From Antedon mediterranea (taxonomy: Eukaryota > Echinodermata > Crinoidea > Comatulida > Antedonidae), in the NCBI RefSeq assembly GCF_964355755.1, contig NC_092674.1:29376001-29440000 (forward strand): 64,000 nt of DNA. The letters run 5' to 3'. This document shows, one piece after another, positions 25,501-35,474 of the stretch (its first letter is position 1; each line of letters opens with the position of its first letter). Below the pieces are notes generated by a model. That model saw nothing but the letters and a program-made list of their open reading frames with translations. It was not told the DNA's origin and searched no databases. A program made the position numbers and the translations under genes.

Positions 25501-27684
25501 TACATTACGTTGTTTAAAAACATAGTATGAGTTTGTAGTAAAACATAATCATTTCCGTCACCGTTCCAGATGCCATACATATCTCCTGGTAAATAATACA
25601 CTTGTTCCGAGTACTGTAACACATGCTCTACCTCATTGCCAACGTCTTCTGATGTAAATGTAACCGTTTTTCTGGCAATGATTTGAAAAGTAAGGATATC
25701 GGCAGTGGGACGCAGGATTAAAACGTCCACTGCCCTCGACCTCTGAGCAATAAATCGCCATCCCGTCACGACGCCTCTCTTTTTAAAAGGCTGCCAATAA
25801 TTCATCCACACACGCGTTAGGTCAGTACTGCCAGTGCATTGTTGCAAAGGCGGCCGAACAACTTGAAAACGTGGCGTCTCAAAATCTGCGTTGGAAATAA
25901 TTTAAACATCAAAGTTAATGGAAAAAGTAAACTATATAGTGGTCGGTTGGATAGTTGTACTCCACTGAGCCGTTGCTATGGGCGCTCACTGGCTAAACCC
26001 AGGTGCTCCGGAGATGGGAGCGCCTGAGCAGTGCCCAGAGGAAACAGTCATTAAAATATGTCGAAAAGACTAAAAACATCCGAGGCTTCCAGCGTTGGAG
26101 GGCCACTTAGAGTTCCTAAACCAGACGCCTCAGCCTCCTGCGTTACGCCACTGCCTGAAATAGGTCTAGGTAGTTTAATTTAATTGTCTAAATATTATTA
26201 AATTATGTGTTAGTTTCTAAAATTACCTGTGAATAATGCCTGCAGAGAATACGCACGCCATACAGCATTATCAGACGAAAACCATACAGTTTCTGACGTC
26301 ACAAAAGCCGTCAATGTTTCTGCGCCATCCTTCAGAAGATACTGACTAGTGGCAACAGTCTGATCTTCATCATCATGTTTCAGCAACCCACTGCTGTGGT
26401 GAAAACCAATAATATCGCCACGTAACACGGGAATCCAATCCGGTTCACTGAGTTTATATTCCTGTACTTTATCTAAAACATCTTGTGCAGGAATAACTGT
26501 TCTACCGACGGTATAATAAATCCAGCCGTCGCTTTTTGGCGTTGGTCTAAACACGAGTGCAATTAATTCGGCAGTCTGGGATGGAATAAACCTCCATCCG
26601 CTGATGAATCCAGAGCACGGAATCGGGTTTCCGGTATTGATTAGAGTTGATGAACCACTATCCGATAGAGATCGAGTGATGAGTGCAGGGCCATGGGTGA
26701 CTGGACACGTTTCAGTACCAAACACTAAAAATATTTGTCAGAGTGTGTGTTAATATAGCTAAACATACAGACGAGTATAAAGTGCTCTTTTTGATTGACT
26801 CACTGTTAGACGGGCTGATGATGCTGGGTTATCATTTGGAGGAAGAAGAAAGAATGACAGGACTGAAGATACTAGACACGCGCACAATTTATGACATTTT
26901 TAGAGTTGTTAAAGCTGGTGCCACTAGAAGGATGCAGCGCCAAGAGGTAGACCTAACGCTAGCAAGTTGACCAATGAATCAATCGCTTGTGGTTGGTCAT
27001 CACTTGCGTTGCGTCTACGTCTCAAATAATACGGTATCATATACAATACGTAGACCAGGTTCTAGCCCGTAATTAGTAAAGATAAATATTTGTGCACATA
27101 TGGCGTTTCATACGTCGACTGGTGGACCAACATAAAAAAAAGACAATAAATACAGGCTTGGGGCAAGTCTACACAATACGTTGCCCTATCTGTTCTATAA
27201 GCATAATCAGGCTTTTTTTAACGATATAGATTTAAATAAAAAATGATATTGAAAAATGATACCTGAACCACTTGCTGATAAGATTAAAAGTATAAAAATT
27301 AAACTAGACATTATCCGTGTATATTACCGTATGAAACCTATCTTGAGATGTGAGGCATACGTTGTGACAAAATCAATTGGGATAAAAACTCGATATAAAC
27401 ATACTTCTGATCAATGTAACGTAGACAACAATCATCTAAAGCTCTACCAAATTAGTTTGACAAAACAAAGTGTGATGTGCCTAAATATGGCAGTGATATG
27501 CCTAAATATGGTACAATATTGGATAATTTGTATTGAATTTGTCACACCGTACAAAAACCAAACGATGAGATAAAAATATTGTCGACAATTATACACGTCA
27601 CTGAATTTGTTAAAAAAATAATACTTTACCCTCATTTGAGTTTATTGCAAGATATATCACAAAGACAAGCAACCAGAAAGACAT
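19551..27684 (-). CDS. Secreted mosaic protein: 2x GWRF domain, PAN, EGF, F5/8C, C-terminal YGGC domain
   Basis: Exons on the - strand: 27684-27630 (signal peptide MSFWLLVFVIYLAINS), 26724-26227, 25885 to about 25336, 24983-24733, 24092-23963, 23848-23502, 22418-22277, 21331-21156, 20761-20586, 19719-19551; about 830 residues. Exons 2 and 3 each carry one beta-rich domain sharing GWRFI, RPT and GD.(I/Y)G. Exon 4 is PAN/Apple-like (CISRCIQNELCKSINY). Exon 5 is one EGF domain. Exons 6-7 form F5/8C (ALGMQSGGI to MRVEILGC). Exons 8-10 form a domain ending RRFFINSYYGGC, GWLIV and CIEWQ, which I recall from invertebrate extracellular and coral skeletal-matrix proteins. All junctions agree in phase except exon 3 to 4; a small exon or another donor is probably missed there. 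The stop TAG lies inside a good donor (GGAA|gtaagt), so extra 3' exons are possible. Likely an extracellular matrix, adhesion or lectin-like role; no orthologue recognised. Confidence 0.75.
19793..19977. mobile_element. MITE family 2, copy 3
   Basis: Full-length, inverted relative to copy 1. It lies about 75 bp upstream of the last visible exon of the mosaic gene. Confidence 0.88.
20121..20256. mobile_element. MITE family 2, copy 4
   Basis: 'aagcttggttcaaaccatac' to 'ctagtgggaaccaagcgtaa', shorter centre. Intron 9 of the mosaic gene. Confidence 0.8.
20462..20565. repeat. Short interspersed repeat in intron 9 of the mosaic gene
   Basis: It shares 'atgtcgaaaa', 'ccagcgttggaggg' and 'gcgttacgccattgc'-type blocks with 26055-26160. 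It starts just after the GA|gttcgt donor at 20586. If translated it would give a false C-terminus, so it should be treated as intron. Confidence 0.6.
21527..21624. mobile_element. MITE family 2, copy 5 (partial)
   Basis: It has 'cattgcttgtaattggtcaa', then 'ttgcgttgcgttgcgtcctt'; one end is lost. Intron 7 of the mosaic gene. Confidence 0.65.
21622..21843. mobile_element. MITE family 2 variant, copy 6
   Basis: It has the same ends as family 2 but a different centre, containing 'gtttgatttcacgcaggcgg'. It abuts copy 7. Intron 7 of the mosaic gene. Confidence 0.78.
21843..22171. mobile_element. MITE family 2 variant, copy 7 (with insertion)
   Basis: It shares the 'gtttgatttcacgcaggcgg' centre with copy 6, plus about 100 extra bp. 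The right end is 'gctagtggaaaccaagcttt'. Copies 6 and 7 lie in direct tandem. Confidence 0.72.
22505..23125 (-). mobile_element. 5'-truncated non-LTR retrotransposon with an RT C-terminal fragment
   Basis: A 133-aa open frame (23121-22720, - strand) reads as the C-terminal end of a non-LTR reverse transcriptase: RLKILNLPDMVQRMK, then a VVKCLHNL helix, the RTNAFKYSLFVNFPRIWE motif, and a terminal FRMDLKKCI. It is followed by about 200 bp of 3' UTR and an AATAAAATAAAATAAAAAA-type tail at 22540-22505. It lies in intron 6 of the mosaic gene, in the same orientation. No catalytic YADD or endonuclease region is present, so it is dead. Confidence 0.7.
24590..24712. repeat. Three tandem copies with a GCGCGCGT core
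   Basis: Units of about 50 bp contain 'tcaga.tttga.cgcgcgcgta' with alternating purine-pyrimidine CG runs at about 24609, 24657 and 24692. It is just inside the intron downstream of the PAN exon donor (24733). This CpG-dense word is rare elsewhere in this AT-rich window. Confidence 0.7.
25960..26165. repeat. Second copy of the short interspersed repeat, in intron 2 of the mosaic gene
   Basis: It contains 'gctcactggctaaaccc', 'atgtcgaaaagactaaaaac', 'ttccagcgttggaggg' and 'tgcgttacgccactgcc'. The first block also precedes the copy at 20462. It resembles a SINE-like family, but no A or B box is convincing. Confidence 0.5.
26917..27025. mobile_element. MITE family 2, copy 8 (degenerate)
   Basis: 'gttgaccaatgaatcaatcg', then 'cacttgcgttgcgtctacgt'. 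Intron 1 of the mosaic gene. Confidence 0.6.
27437..27515. mobile_element. MITE family 1, copy 10 (left half)
   Basis: 'aaagctctaccaaattagtt', then 'gtgtgatgtgcctaaatatgg'; the right half is missing. Intron 1 of the mosaic gene. Confidence 0.65.
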
Positions 27685-27727
27685 ATTGAAAAACACGTCC
27701 TTACCACCACAGTGCCTTGTTAAAACT

Positions 27728-28115
27728 GGAGATACATCATGCAAATTGATTGTTATATTGATTCACTGACGTTAACTTAAGCCCCTGTTCAGACAGGCGG
27801 CAATACATCAAGCAAAATGATTGTTATATTGATTCACTGACGTTACCACCTTAAGCCCCTGTTCAGACAGGCGGAAATACATCATGCAAAATGATTGTTA
27901 TATTGATTCACTGACGTTATTACCTTAAGCCCCTGTTCAGACAGGCGGCAATACATCATACAAAATTATTGTTATAACTATTGATTCACTGACGTTATCA
28001 TCTTAAGCCCCTGTTCAGACAGGCGGCAATGCATCATGCAAATTGATTGTTATATTGATTCATTAACGTTACCGCCTTAAGCCGACTATCGATACATCAT
28101 ACAAAATAATAGTTT
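27728..28115. repeat. Tandem repeat of about 80 bp upstream of the mosaic gene start
   Basis: About five copies of 'atacatcatgcaaaatgattg', then 'ttatattgattcactgacgtta', then 'cttaagcccctgttcagac aggcgg'. It begins about 45 bp upstream of the signal-peptide ATG (27684), so it occupies the putative 5' UTR or promoter on the - strand. Confidence 0.8.
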
Positions 28116-28726
28116 CATTGGTTGGATTGGTTTACCACTATGAACCCCCATCTCAAATCATGCAAAATGATATCTATTGATTCATTAGGCTAAATTTACA
28201 ACAACGTCGATATAACCAGAACAACAATGCAATAAATAATTGATAATCTTGACAATATTGATATTGTTGAACTTACTTTATGGAAACATTAACAAAATAC
28301 ATAATCAATTGTACCATTTATTGGTTGTACTATTTAAATTTACTTACCAGAAATGTGTACTTTACGAAAGTATACTTTAGTTACATTAACAAGTTGTGTT
28401 TACGTGAACAATTATTATGTGGCTTTTCTTGATGAGGATTGATGGCGGCGTTGGCACCCTATGATCTCGCAAAGAGTTACAAACCGTACGTAATTACCGC
28501 GTGGAACTGAAAATAATAGGCCTGGTATATATTCCATTTGTAAGTTGGTGAGCGTTTGAGGCAAAAAGTTTTAGATTAAAGTTTTATGTTAAACATTTTA
28601 AACATGTTACAACCCATTCTTATTTTTTCTTATATGGAAACTCTTTACACGTAAACACAGGTTTTAGTATAGGTTTGATTCAGATGGTTGATCATTTAAA
28701 AGTTAGAAAACAGGTCAAAGTTTGTC

Positions 28727-28845
28727 CATCCGTACACAAATGTGATGTGCTCATATATGGACATGATGATTGGCATGTCACTACATATTTTGGCACATCG
28801 CACTTTTTTCGTCAAACTAGTTTTATAGTGTAGACAGAGCTTAAG
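28727..28845. mobile_element. MITE family 1, copy 11
   Basis: The right end 'tttatagtgtagacagagct' is clear; the left end is degraded. Intergenic. Confidence 0.75.
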
Positions 28846-29262
28846 ACTGGAACAACTTTATTTAATATACAATATACTGTGACAATACTCCTCCCTTTTT
28901 CCTAAATAAAAAATATAATCGAAAATTTTTTAAAGAAATCAAAACTCCAAGTTATTACTTATAATTCTCAATTTTATTTACATAAATATAATAAAATACT
29001 ATAAACCACATGAATAAACTACACTTGTATAACATTGAAAGACATTGAGTTCGTGAGGTATTAAACATCAGTAATTTGTAATTAATGTTTTCACATAGTG
29101 ATGACGTAATACCAATCATGAGTTTAATTTAAACTAATAAACAGCAATATAAAATATATTCAACAAATAATACATTCAACAATTTTACGATTAAAGTTAA
29201 CATTATTGGTTTTCTCTGATATTATGAAATTAAGAATAGCATGGCTTATTTTAAAAACTAGG

Positions 29263-29360
29263 AACGTGCACGCAATGTAAATAATTCGACCAATCACAAA
29301 CGACATTATCCATCGGATCGCTTGTAATTGGTAAATTTACTTGTACGACATCATAATGTT
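29263..29360. mobile_element. MITE family 2, copy 9 (degenerate)
   Basis: It keeps 'cgaccaatcacaaacgac' and 'cgcttgtaattgg'; the ends are lost. Intergenic. Confidence 0.5.
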
Positions 29361-30014
29361 GTGACCTGGTGAAAATCATGAAAGCATATTACGTAGCTTC
29401 GTGTAATATTTCGTGTAATCAAAGATATTCGGATCTATTATGTGGACATGCCAACTATACTTATTTTTGCATAACAAGTATAAGAGGTATAAGGATTAAA
29501 CTCACAGATACAATTGCAATTTACATACATTTAATCCATCGAGTATTCATCTTGATTTGTAAGAACATGAGAGGCTTCGGTAAGCCGCCATGTGTTCAAT
29601 TGTCTGGTTTATTTATAACACATACTTTGAAATTGTATCTTCATTAAAGTGAAATCAAGGCAGACTTACAATGGTCTATTGTTCTCCAACAATGAGTCAA
29701 AAAACGTTATTTAAATTTTAATTAATTTGTTCCTTTTCCGGTGCCTATACACTTATTTCACATGATTATCGTTAAATTCTTTTTCTAGAATATTAAGATA
29801 AATACTGTAGTAGGCCTATTCGATTTTAGTAACTTAAATTTTTTTCAATACCGTATAGTATTAAGTTAAGGAAACCTGAAATCAATTGTTAGGCAAATTT
29901 TCCTAAGTGATTAAAATATTATCAACATTATATCAGTATTGTTTCAATTCTCTATTCTCCAATCCTACACAAACTTCCACTTTCTGGTAAATTTACCAGA
30001 AAGGGGAAGTTTAA

Positions 30015-31556
30015 TTATTGTAATTGATCAGCAGCATCCCATGCATTTTTTACAGAAAAACTACCTGCGTTTCTGGCAACGTTTGATGATGAACGTGGGT
30101 TAAGAAAGTACTGGGATGGATAGTCACTAAAGTCATGATTCAACTCGTTAAATGTCATGTTTTTAGCAGAAACATTACCAACACTTTTGATAGAGTGTAA
30201 TTTCTCCTCTTCCGTCTGTTGATGTTCTTGTCTTGAGACGTTTTTATTACAAGTCTGCTGTAACCGCATTGTGTAGTAGTCAGCACAATGATCTTGATCG
30301 TTTTCCAGACCTTTTAGACTTTCGAAAAAGTTATCAAAACGGCAAGAAAAATTAGAAGAGTCAATTCGTTCCTGATTTACATCAAATATTGTTACTTTTC
30401 GTTGTTCCCCAAATATGCTAGGAATAAGCTTGTTTTTGGGATTTGTCGAAATTGATTTTCTCTTACTTTGTAATTTGGTTTCTAATTGTTCAAGATGTTT
30501 AATGCTCGATTCCTGTATCGTTATCGGAAGAACCTCTTCAGATGATTTCTCATTTGTAGAGCTGGGTGTGATTTTAAACTGTGGAGAACCATTTTCTGTT
30601 ACCCTAGAATCGTTCATATTTGTTTTACGATCTAAAACAGACGCATCAATCGATTTTAGTTGTTTATCACTTGAAGATATAGATCGAGTACTTGTTGTTT
30701 CGAAACCAGGTACGGTAGACGATTTAGGCCGTCTTTTAGGCTTAGTAGTCGATAATGTGTAATTATTATTATTTAAATCTGCAACCATACCATGTTCTAA
30801 TTCTTTAGTATGGCTCACAGATCGGGTAGCAGCTGTTACTGGTCGTTGACGTCGCTTAGCTAGCAGACAATCAACAGTAGTCTGATAATCAGTGTCAGTT
30901 AAATCCTCTTTAGAATATGTTCTACTCTCCTGTGGGAAAGTGACAACCTTTTTCTTACTTTTAACTTCGCTAGAATCCTCATCTTCGCATTCAATAACTG
31001 GAAGTTGTCCAGAAGATACCTTTAACAGCTCACTCGGCGTCTTATGAATGAGCATATTTCTCGAAGACATTCGACGTTGCAATGCTTTAAGAGCGCTTTC
31101 TCTTTTCGTTGTCAGCTCTGGTTCAGATTCAACCTGTCTAGACGTTGATGATATATCCCTAGTTGCTGGTTCTTTTTGATAATCATTGCTCTCAGACCGA
31201 CGACGAGTACCGGGAGGTGCAGACGCCGAATTCCTATTAAAATTAACGGCATACTTATCGTCTTGGTCTACCGAAGTATTAAAACTTGAAAAGTTATCTC
31301 GATGTGTAAGCTGTCTTAGTAAATCCCGGTTCCCAGTCATTCTAGCATTGTATACTTTAGACTGATGAAGCTTTAGTTGAAACCGTTTGTTCACAATCCT
31401 TTGATCTATCGTTATACTATGCGACACTCTTCGTTTCGATGTATCTAACATGCTAAGTCGTTTCCCAAGCAGCGTATCCAGTTTCCAATTAGCAGAATAA
31501 ACTGCTTGAGATTTCTCACCGACAAGTGTGCCATTTTTATCCGATTTTCGAGACAT
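30015..31556 (-). CDS. Unrecognised 513-aa Ser/basic-rich protein, single exon
   Basis: An uninterrupted 513-codon frame starts MSRKSDKNGTLVGEKSQAVY and ends NAWDAADQLQ. Residues about 20-75 look ordered and basic (NWKLDTLLGKRLSML, then IDQRIVNKRFQLKLHQSKVY). The rest is rich in Ser, Thr, Lys, Arg and Glu and probably disordered, with PKRRPKSS- and SKKKVV-type basic patches that could serve as nuclear or microtubule-binding signals. No domain, transmembrane segment or signal peptide is seen. The long frame in AT-rich DNA supports a real gene. It lies 1.0 kb downstream of another orphan on the same strand with a similar composition. RFX-like motifs lie upstream of its start. Function unknown. 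Confidence 0.75.
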   Translation of the reverse strand: MSRKSDKNGTLVGEKSQAVYSANWKLDTLLGKRLSMLDTSKRRVSHSITIDQRIVNKRFQLKLHQSKVYNARMTGNRDLLRQLTHRDNFSSFNTSVDQDDKYAVNFNRNSASAPPGTRRRSESNDYQKEPATRDISSTSRQVESEPELTTKRESALKALQRRMSSRNMLIHKTPSELLKVSSGQLPVIECEDEDSSEVKSKKKVVTFPQESRTYSKEDLTDTDYQTTVDCLLAKRRQRPVTAATRSVSHTKELEHGMVADLNNNNYTLSTTKPKRRPKSSTVPGFETTSTRSISSSDKQLKSIDASVLDRKTNMNDSRVTENGSPQFKITPSSTNEKSSEEVLPITIQESSIKHLEQLETKLQSKRKSISTNPKNKLIPSIFGEQRKVTIFDVNQERIDSSNFSCRFDNFFESLKGLENDQDHCADYYTMRLQQTCNKNVSRQEHQQTEEEKLHSIKSVGNVSAKNMTFNELNHDFSDYPSQYFLNPRSSSNVARNAGSFSVKNAWDAADQLQ

Positions 31557-31559
31557 AAT

Positions 31560-31800
31560 CGTTTAATTTTTTTCCCAATGGTATCATTTCATAACACTGT
31601 ATATGTGTACTCTCTGCATTACAAACTTGGTCACCATACCGAGCGCTTTGGTTGCTATGAACCGACTGTTTACTCGCCTTTCAGTCAGATATCGATTACT
31701 ATGCAACGTACTGCAGAACTTGCTGTAACTTTGTCGTTTGATGAACGACCCTTTATGATTGTGTTGGTTTAACGATTTCATTGTTGTTGGCGTTTCTTTT
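31560..31800 (-). promoter_or_regulatory. Upstream region of the 513-aa orphan with RFX/X-box-like half sites
   Basis: On the + strand, GTCACCATACC (31630-31640), GTTGCTATGAACC (31651-31663) and ATTACTATGCAAC (about 31693-31705) resemble the X-box form GTNNCC-AT-RGNAAC. Each has one good half and one weak half. This is suggestive of ciliary-gene control only. Confidence 0.25.
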
Positions 31801-32114
31801 CAAAGTCGGTTTACGAATTTAAACAAGGATAATGTCATTTTCACGAATTCTAAAGAACAAACAACATTATTGATCGTTCATAGTCTGTAGGTCAACCTAT
31901 CCTTGGTGAAATTGTAATAGAATATACGTTGCCGTATAAATAGCTCAGGGTGAAGACGGACACGTATTACGTGACCCATACGATTTCAATAAGCTCCCAT
32001 TGTTTTGAATTTGTAAATGCTTTGTTCAAAGAAAAGCCGAAGATCAATGCTATTGGTTTTCGAAATAAGTTCAAGATCATTAGGTACACGTCGGCTCATG
32101 AACGGTAAATGTGA

Positions 32115-32235
32115 TAAACTACAATCGTGCGGACAGACATAATAATGAAGAGACAATCGTGCGAATAGACATAGAGACAATCGTGCGAATAGATAAAGAC
32201 ATTCGTGTGGACAGACATTAGACAATCGAGTGAAC
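32115..32235. repeat. Degenerate tandem repeat of 'gacaatcgtgcgaatagacata'
   Basis: Four or five units of about 22-28 bp. It lies between the two orphan genes. No function is seen. Confidence 0.55.
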
Positions 32236-32590
32236 GAAACATCGAACAAAAGACTGAATTAGTTCACACTCAAACAATCAAATTTAAACGAAGCTTTATA
32301 GGAATTGAATTGAATTAAACGAAGCTTTATAGGATAGATTAGTTATTAGATAATTAGATGAGGTTATGGGTGAACAAACTAGACAACAACCAACTTTATT
32401 TTATTACATTTATTCATCTTAACAGAAAATATGCCTTGGTTTAATTTGACATTTTGCATCTTTTTCTTGAGTGGGCCTTACACGAGTGCATATGTCCCAC
32501 ACGATATAACCTATTTGGTTCAATTTTAATGCCGAGGAGGACTGTTCCTGTATTACTTTTGCAATAATGTGTACACACTATCTATCCTAT

Positions 32591-34832
32591 TTAATAATGT
32601 TTTCCCCAACTAGAAACTTTGCCCCGTCTTGAGCCCATGTGTTCATTTGTTCGAAGATAGCGGCAGTTCTTTACATCAGTAACATCTCCTTGTGCTGTGC
32701 CTAATATGTATCCATACACGTTGTTTCTCATAGTGCTCGAATGAGAAAAGTCGTCTGGTTTATGATGACGAAATGGTTCCCTTCGGCCGCTCATTGTCTT
32801 CGATTTGCTACGAGTTATTTGAACTTCTCTATCTGCAAGAAAAAACAAAATCATAATTTTTTTGTATTGTTTAAATATTGACTAATACGTTGGCTGCAGC
32901 CATTTGTCACTCAGACCACGTCAGACAAAAATGTGTCAAGTTCTATTCAAACATTTCCTTCAAGAAGCAGACTAAAACAAACAATTTGAGTTTCAATAAT
33001 GAATTACATATTACTGTTACTAAGTTAGATGATTGTGCTGGTTGAAGTCCAACAGCAGGCCTATTACAGTACTTACATTCGGGATTGATGGCGCTCTTCT
33101 CAGTTTTTCCTGTAAACATTTATATTTTGTTTGTGTTCTGTGTTTTATTTGTTTTCTATATGACAATACTGTATCGTACGGTGAGAGTAAAGAAAGTGTA
33201 AATCGTATATAGAGACTGTGCCTCCTATATAGACCTACAATGACCCAAAATGTGGGGATCTTTCACAAACAATTTATCTCTTTATATTCTGAAAAATACC
33301 AAGCAAGATTTAGGCCTAAACAACATACCCATGTCGGACATCTTGCCGAAGAATTCTTTGAGTTTTCTTTCTCTTTCTGGCTCGTTTGCTCTTTCGGTTG
33401 TCAACGCCTTTCTAAGCATATACGCCTTTCTGTTAGATGGCAATTTGAATTCTTCTGAGGCCGGTTTCACTGTCAGCTCACTCGGTACTAAACTACCTTG
33501 ACTGTTCTTTGTATAACGTGTAACATGTTGTATCTGAGGTACTTGGTAGTTAGGTAGTCTAAACGTTCTGTTAAGGATGCCTACGTGGTATTTATTCATG
33601 TCGTCTAGAAGTTTAGACTTCTGGTCTAGACGTTTCTTACGTTTTAACTTTCCATTCCCTGTTGTTCTAAGCAAACTATTAGTTCCATCGACAGCATCAA
33701 AGTCTTTGCAAGATGTGTCATCTAATACTAAAACGTTCGAGATTGATGGTAGCACTGTATGGGGGTTTATATCTGTTTTATGTGGAGATGATGTGATGTG
33801 AAGGCAGTTTGATTCTTCAGTGAATCTGGACGTCCTTGAATCAACTCTAGAATCATCTCCGAGTTCATTACTTTTAGATTTAGGTTTGCGACTAAAATGT
33901 GGCGGAGTCATTTTCATTCTAGTGAACGAATCGTTCCTCGATAATCCAACACTGTTCACTTTGTTAACAACTTCAATTAATGATGCATCAGAGTCCAGTG
34001 GTTTCTGAATAACTAATGACTCAGTCCTTTGAATGACGTCAACAAAACTATGTTCCTTCACTGGACTTGTAGTTGGAGATACTTTTGGAATCATAAACGA
34101 ATTCCCCCGACTTACATTTTGCGGGGGTTCGATGTACCTATGTGGAAAGTTTTCGTTTTTCCTGTTCGGTGGCTGGATAGAATACGTTGGTACTGATATT
34201 CGACCACTTAGATCAGATAGTTCTGGTGTTAGTAGCAAAGACGCTCTTGTAGGCGGAAGTACAGAATCCTGTTCATCCTCAAATGTTACCTGTGTGTTTG
34301 ACTTTTCTGTCAACACTGTCTGATGCTCCTCTTTCTTTGTTTCAGTATTTTCCATTTCTTTTTCTTCTCCAATTCCAGGTAGAACCTGATATTTTGATCT
34401 CAAAATACTTTTCTCTTTCCTTATTTGGACAAGATCTTTTTTCTTCTTCACATTGTTCGTTTTCTTTTCAGATATTTTCTTTAGTTCTGTTTCCCTTTTC
34501 TCTAACGCTGCTTTTTCCCGGAGTTTTTCTTGTATTTCAATTTGTTTATTAATATACGCTTTTCTTTTGATATCTTTCTTGATTTGATGAAATTTTAACA
34601 AGTTCTTGTAAACCTTTTGCTGTCCATGTGATAACTTTGTGATAGCAATATTCTGTTCGTTGTACCATTGAGCGACCTCTCTCTTCACTGACACCGCGTA
34701 CGCATGGTTGTGACATTTCACAATCGTACCAAGCTCAGAGGCTCTGGTGTCTTTTAGCTGTCCGATATCATCCGAATTTAATTTTTTCAAATTAACAGTT
34801 TTAAGAGACTTCCTTCTTGCGACGCTACTCAT
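32591..34832 (-). CDS. Unrecognised 592-aa coiled-coil, basic protein, three exons
   Basis: Exons 34832-33329, 33109-33077 (a 33-bp microexon) and 32832-32591 join with compatible phases. Donors are ATGG|gtatgt and GAAT|gtaagt; acceptors are TTTACAG and CTTGCAG. This gives 592 residues. Residues about 70-145 form a strongly charged helix or coiled coil (KRKAYINKQIEIQEKLREKA). The middle is Ser/Pro-rich and probably disordered. A basic block near residue 420 (KLKRKKRLDQKSK) could be a nuclear signal. The spliced C-terminus ends GSRRGKVSSWGKHY. Without splicing, exon 1 reads only 15 residues further (to 33282). I recognise no family. It is an upstream neighbour of the 513-aa orphan on the same strand. 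Confidence 0.75.
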
Positions 34833-35110
34833 TTTGTATTACCGGCAAACTGGTAAGTTGAAATAGTCAAACCAAACAACGAATTCATTCAAATGTTATT
34901 TCAATGTGTATTTTAACAATACAAGATAAACGTTATTATTACATACTAAAAACTGGTATTACATCGTTGATTTTCTGGCATTTATCTGCCATTTACCTCA
35001 AATAAGTCGACCGTATAGCCGCAAACCTCTTTAACAATAGGTCCTCATGTCAAACTCGCTCGATTGCTGTTCGTTTCCATGGAGCTCGAATAGACTGTTC
35101 CACATGGCGT
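34833..35110 (-). promoter_or_regulatory. Upstream region of the 592-aa orphan with an X-box-like site
   Basis: GTTTCCATGG at about 35071-35080 matches the left half and spacer of an RFX X-box. The right half (AGCTCG) is poor. It lies about 240 bp upstream of the start codon. Confidence 0.25.
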
Positions 35111-35351
35111 CTCTGTGATTCAAATATGCTGAAAGAACAATACAGAATAAACAATAATTTTTTCATTTCATTCAGAGTTAGTGATCAGAGTTTTTCGGTT
35201 TATGAACACGGGAAATTGTCTAAATTTATGAAAATGAATACAATACAGTATTTCCTTAAAATAGTATTACAAGTCATAGTTTGAATTTTCGTCACTCGTT
35301 TCGTTGTATGTGGTATGTTCGGTTGTTCGAAAAAAAAAACTTTCTTTTCAT

Positions 35352-35474
35352 AAAGCTTGGTTCCCACTTGAACGCAACGAAAGGTCGTAATCGCGCCGCA
35401 ATTGATCATGACGCGACGCTTGTGATTGGTAGTCGGTGGTGTGTTGCGTCCAAGTGGAAACCAAAAGCTTTAGA
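35352..35474. mobile_element. MITE family 2, copy 10
   Basis: 'aaagcttggttcccacttga' to 'caagtggaaaccaaaagctt', with a short centre. It is upstream of the 592-aa orphan gene. Confidence 0.75.

Larger units (their letters stand above)
28120..30014. other. Intergenic stretch with two MITE remnants
   Basis: AT-rich DNA between the mosaic gene promoter and the 3' end of the orphan gene at 30015. Apart from MITE copies at 28727-28845 and 29263-29360, no gene, RNA or organised repeat is visible. Confidence 0.4.

Noticed and set aside
26743-26970. 75-codon + strand frame with a charged, protein-like sequence
   Set aside because: It lies in intron 1 of the - strand mosaic gene, runs into a MITE remnant, and has no splice partners or homology I recognise.
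30415-30762. 115-codon + strand frame
   Set aside because: Antisense shadow of the 513-aa orphan gene.
33577-34552. Several + strand frames opposite the 592-aa orphan
   Set aside because: Shadows of the long - strand exon; they change frame repeatedly and lack splice structure.
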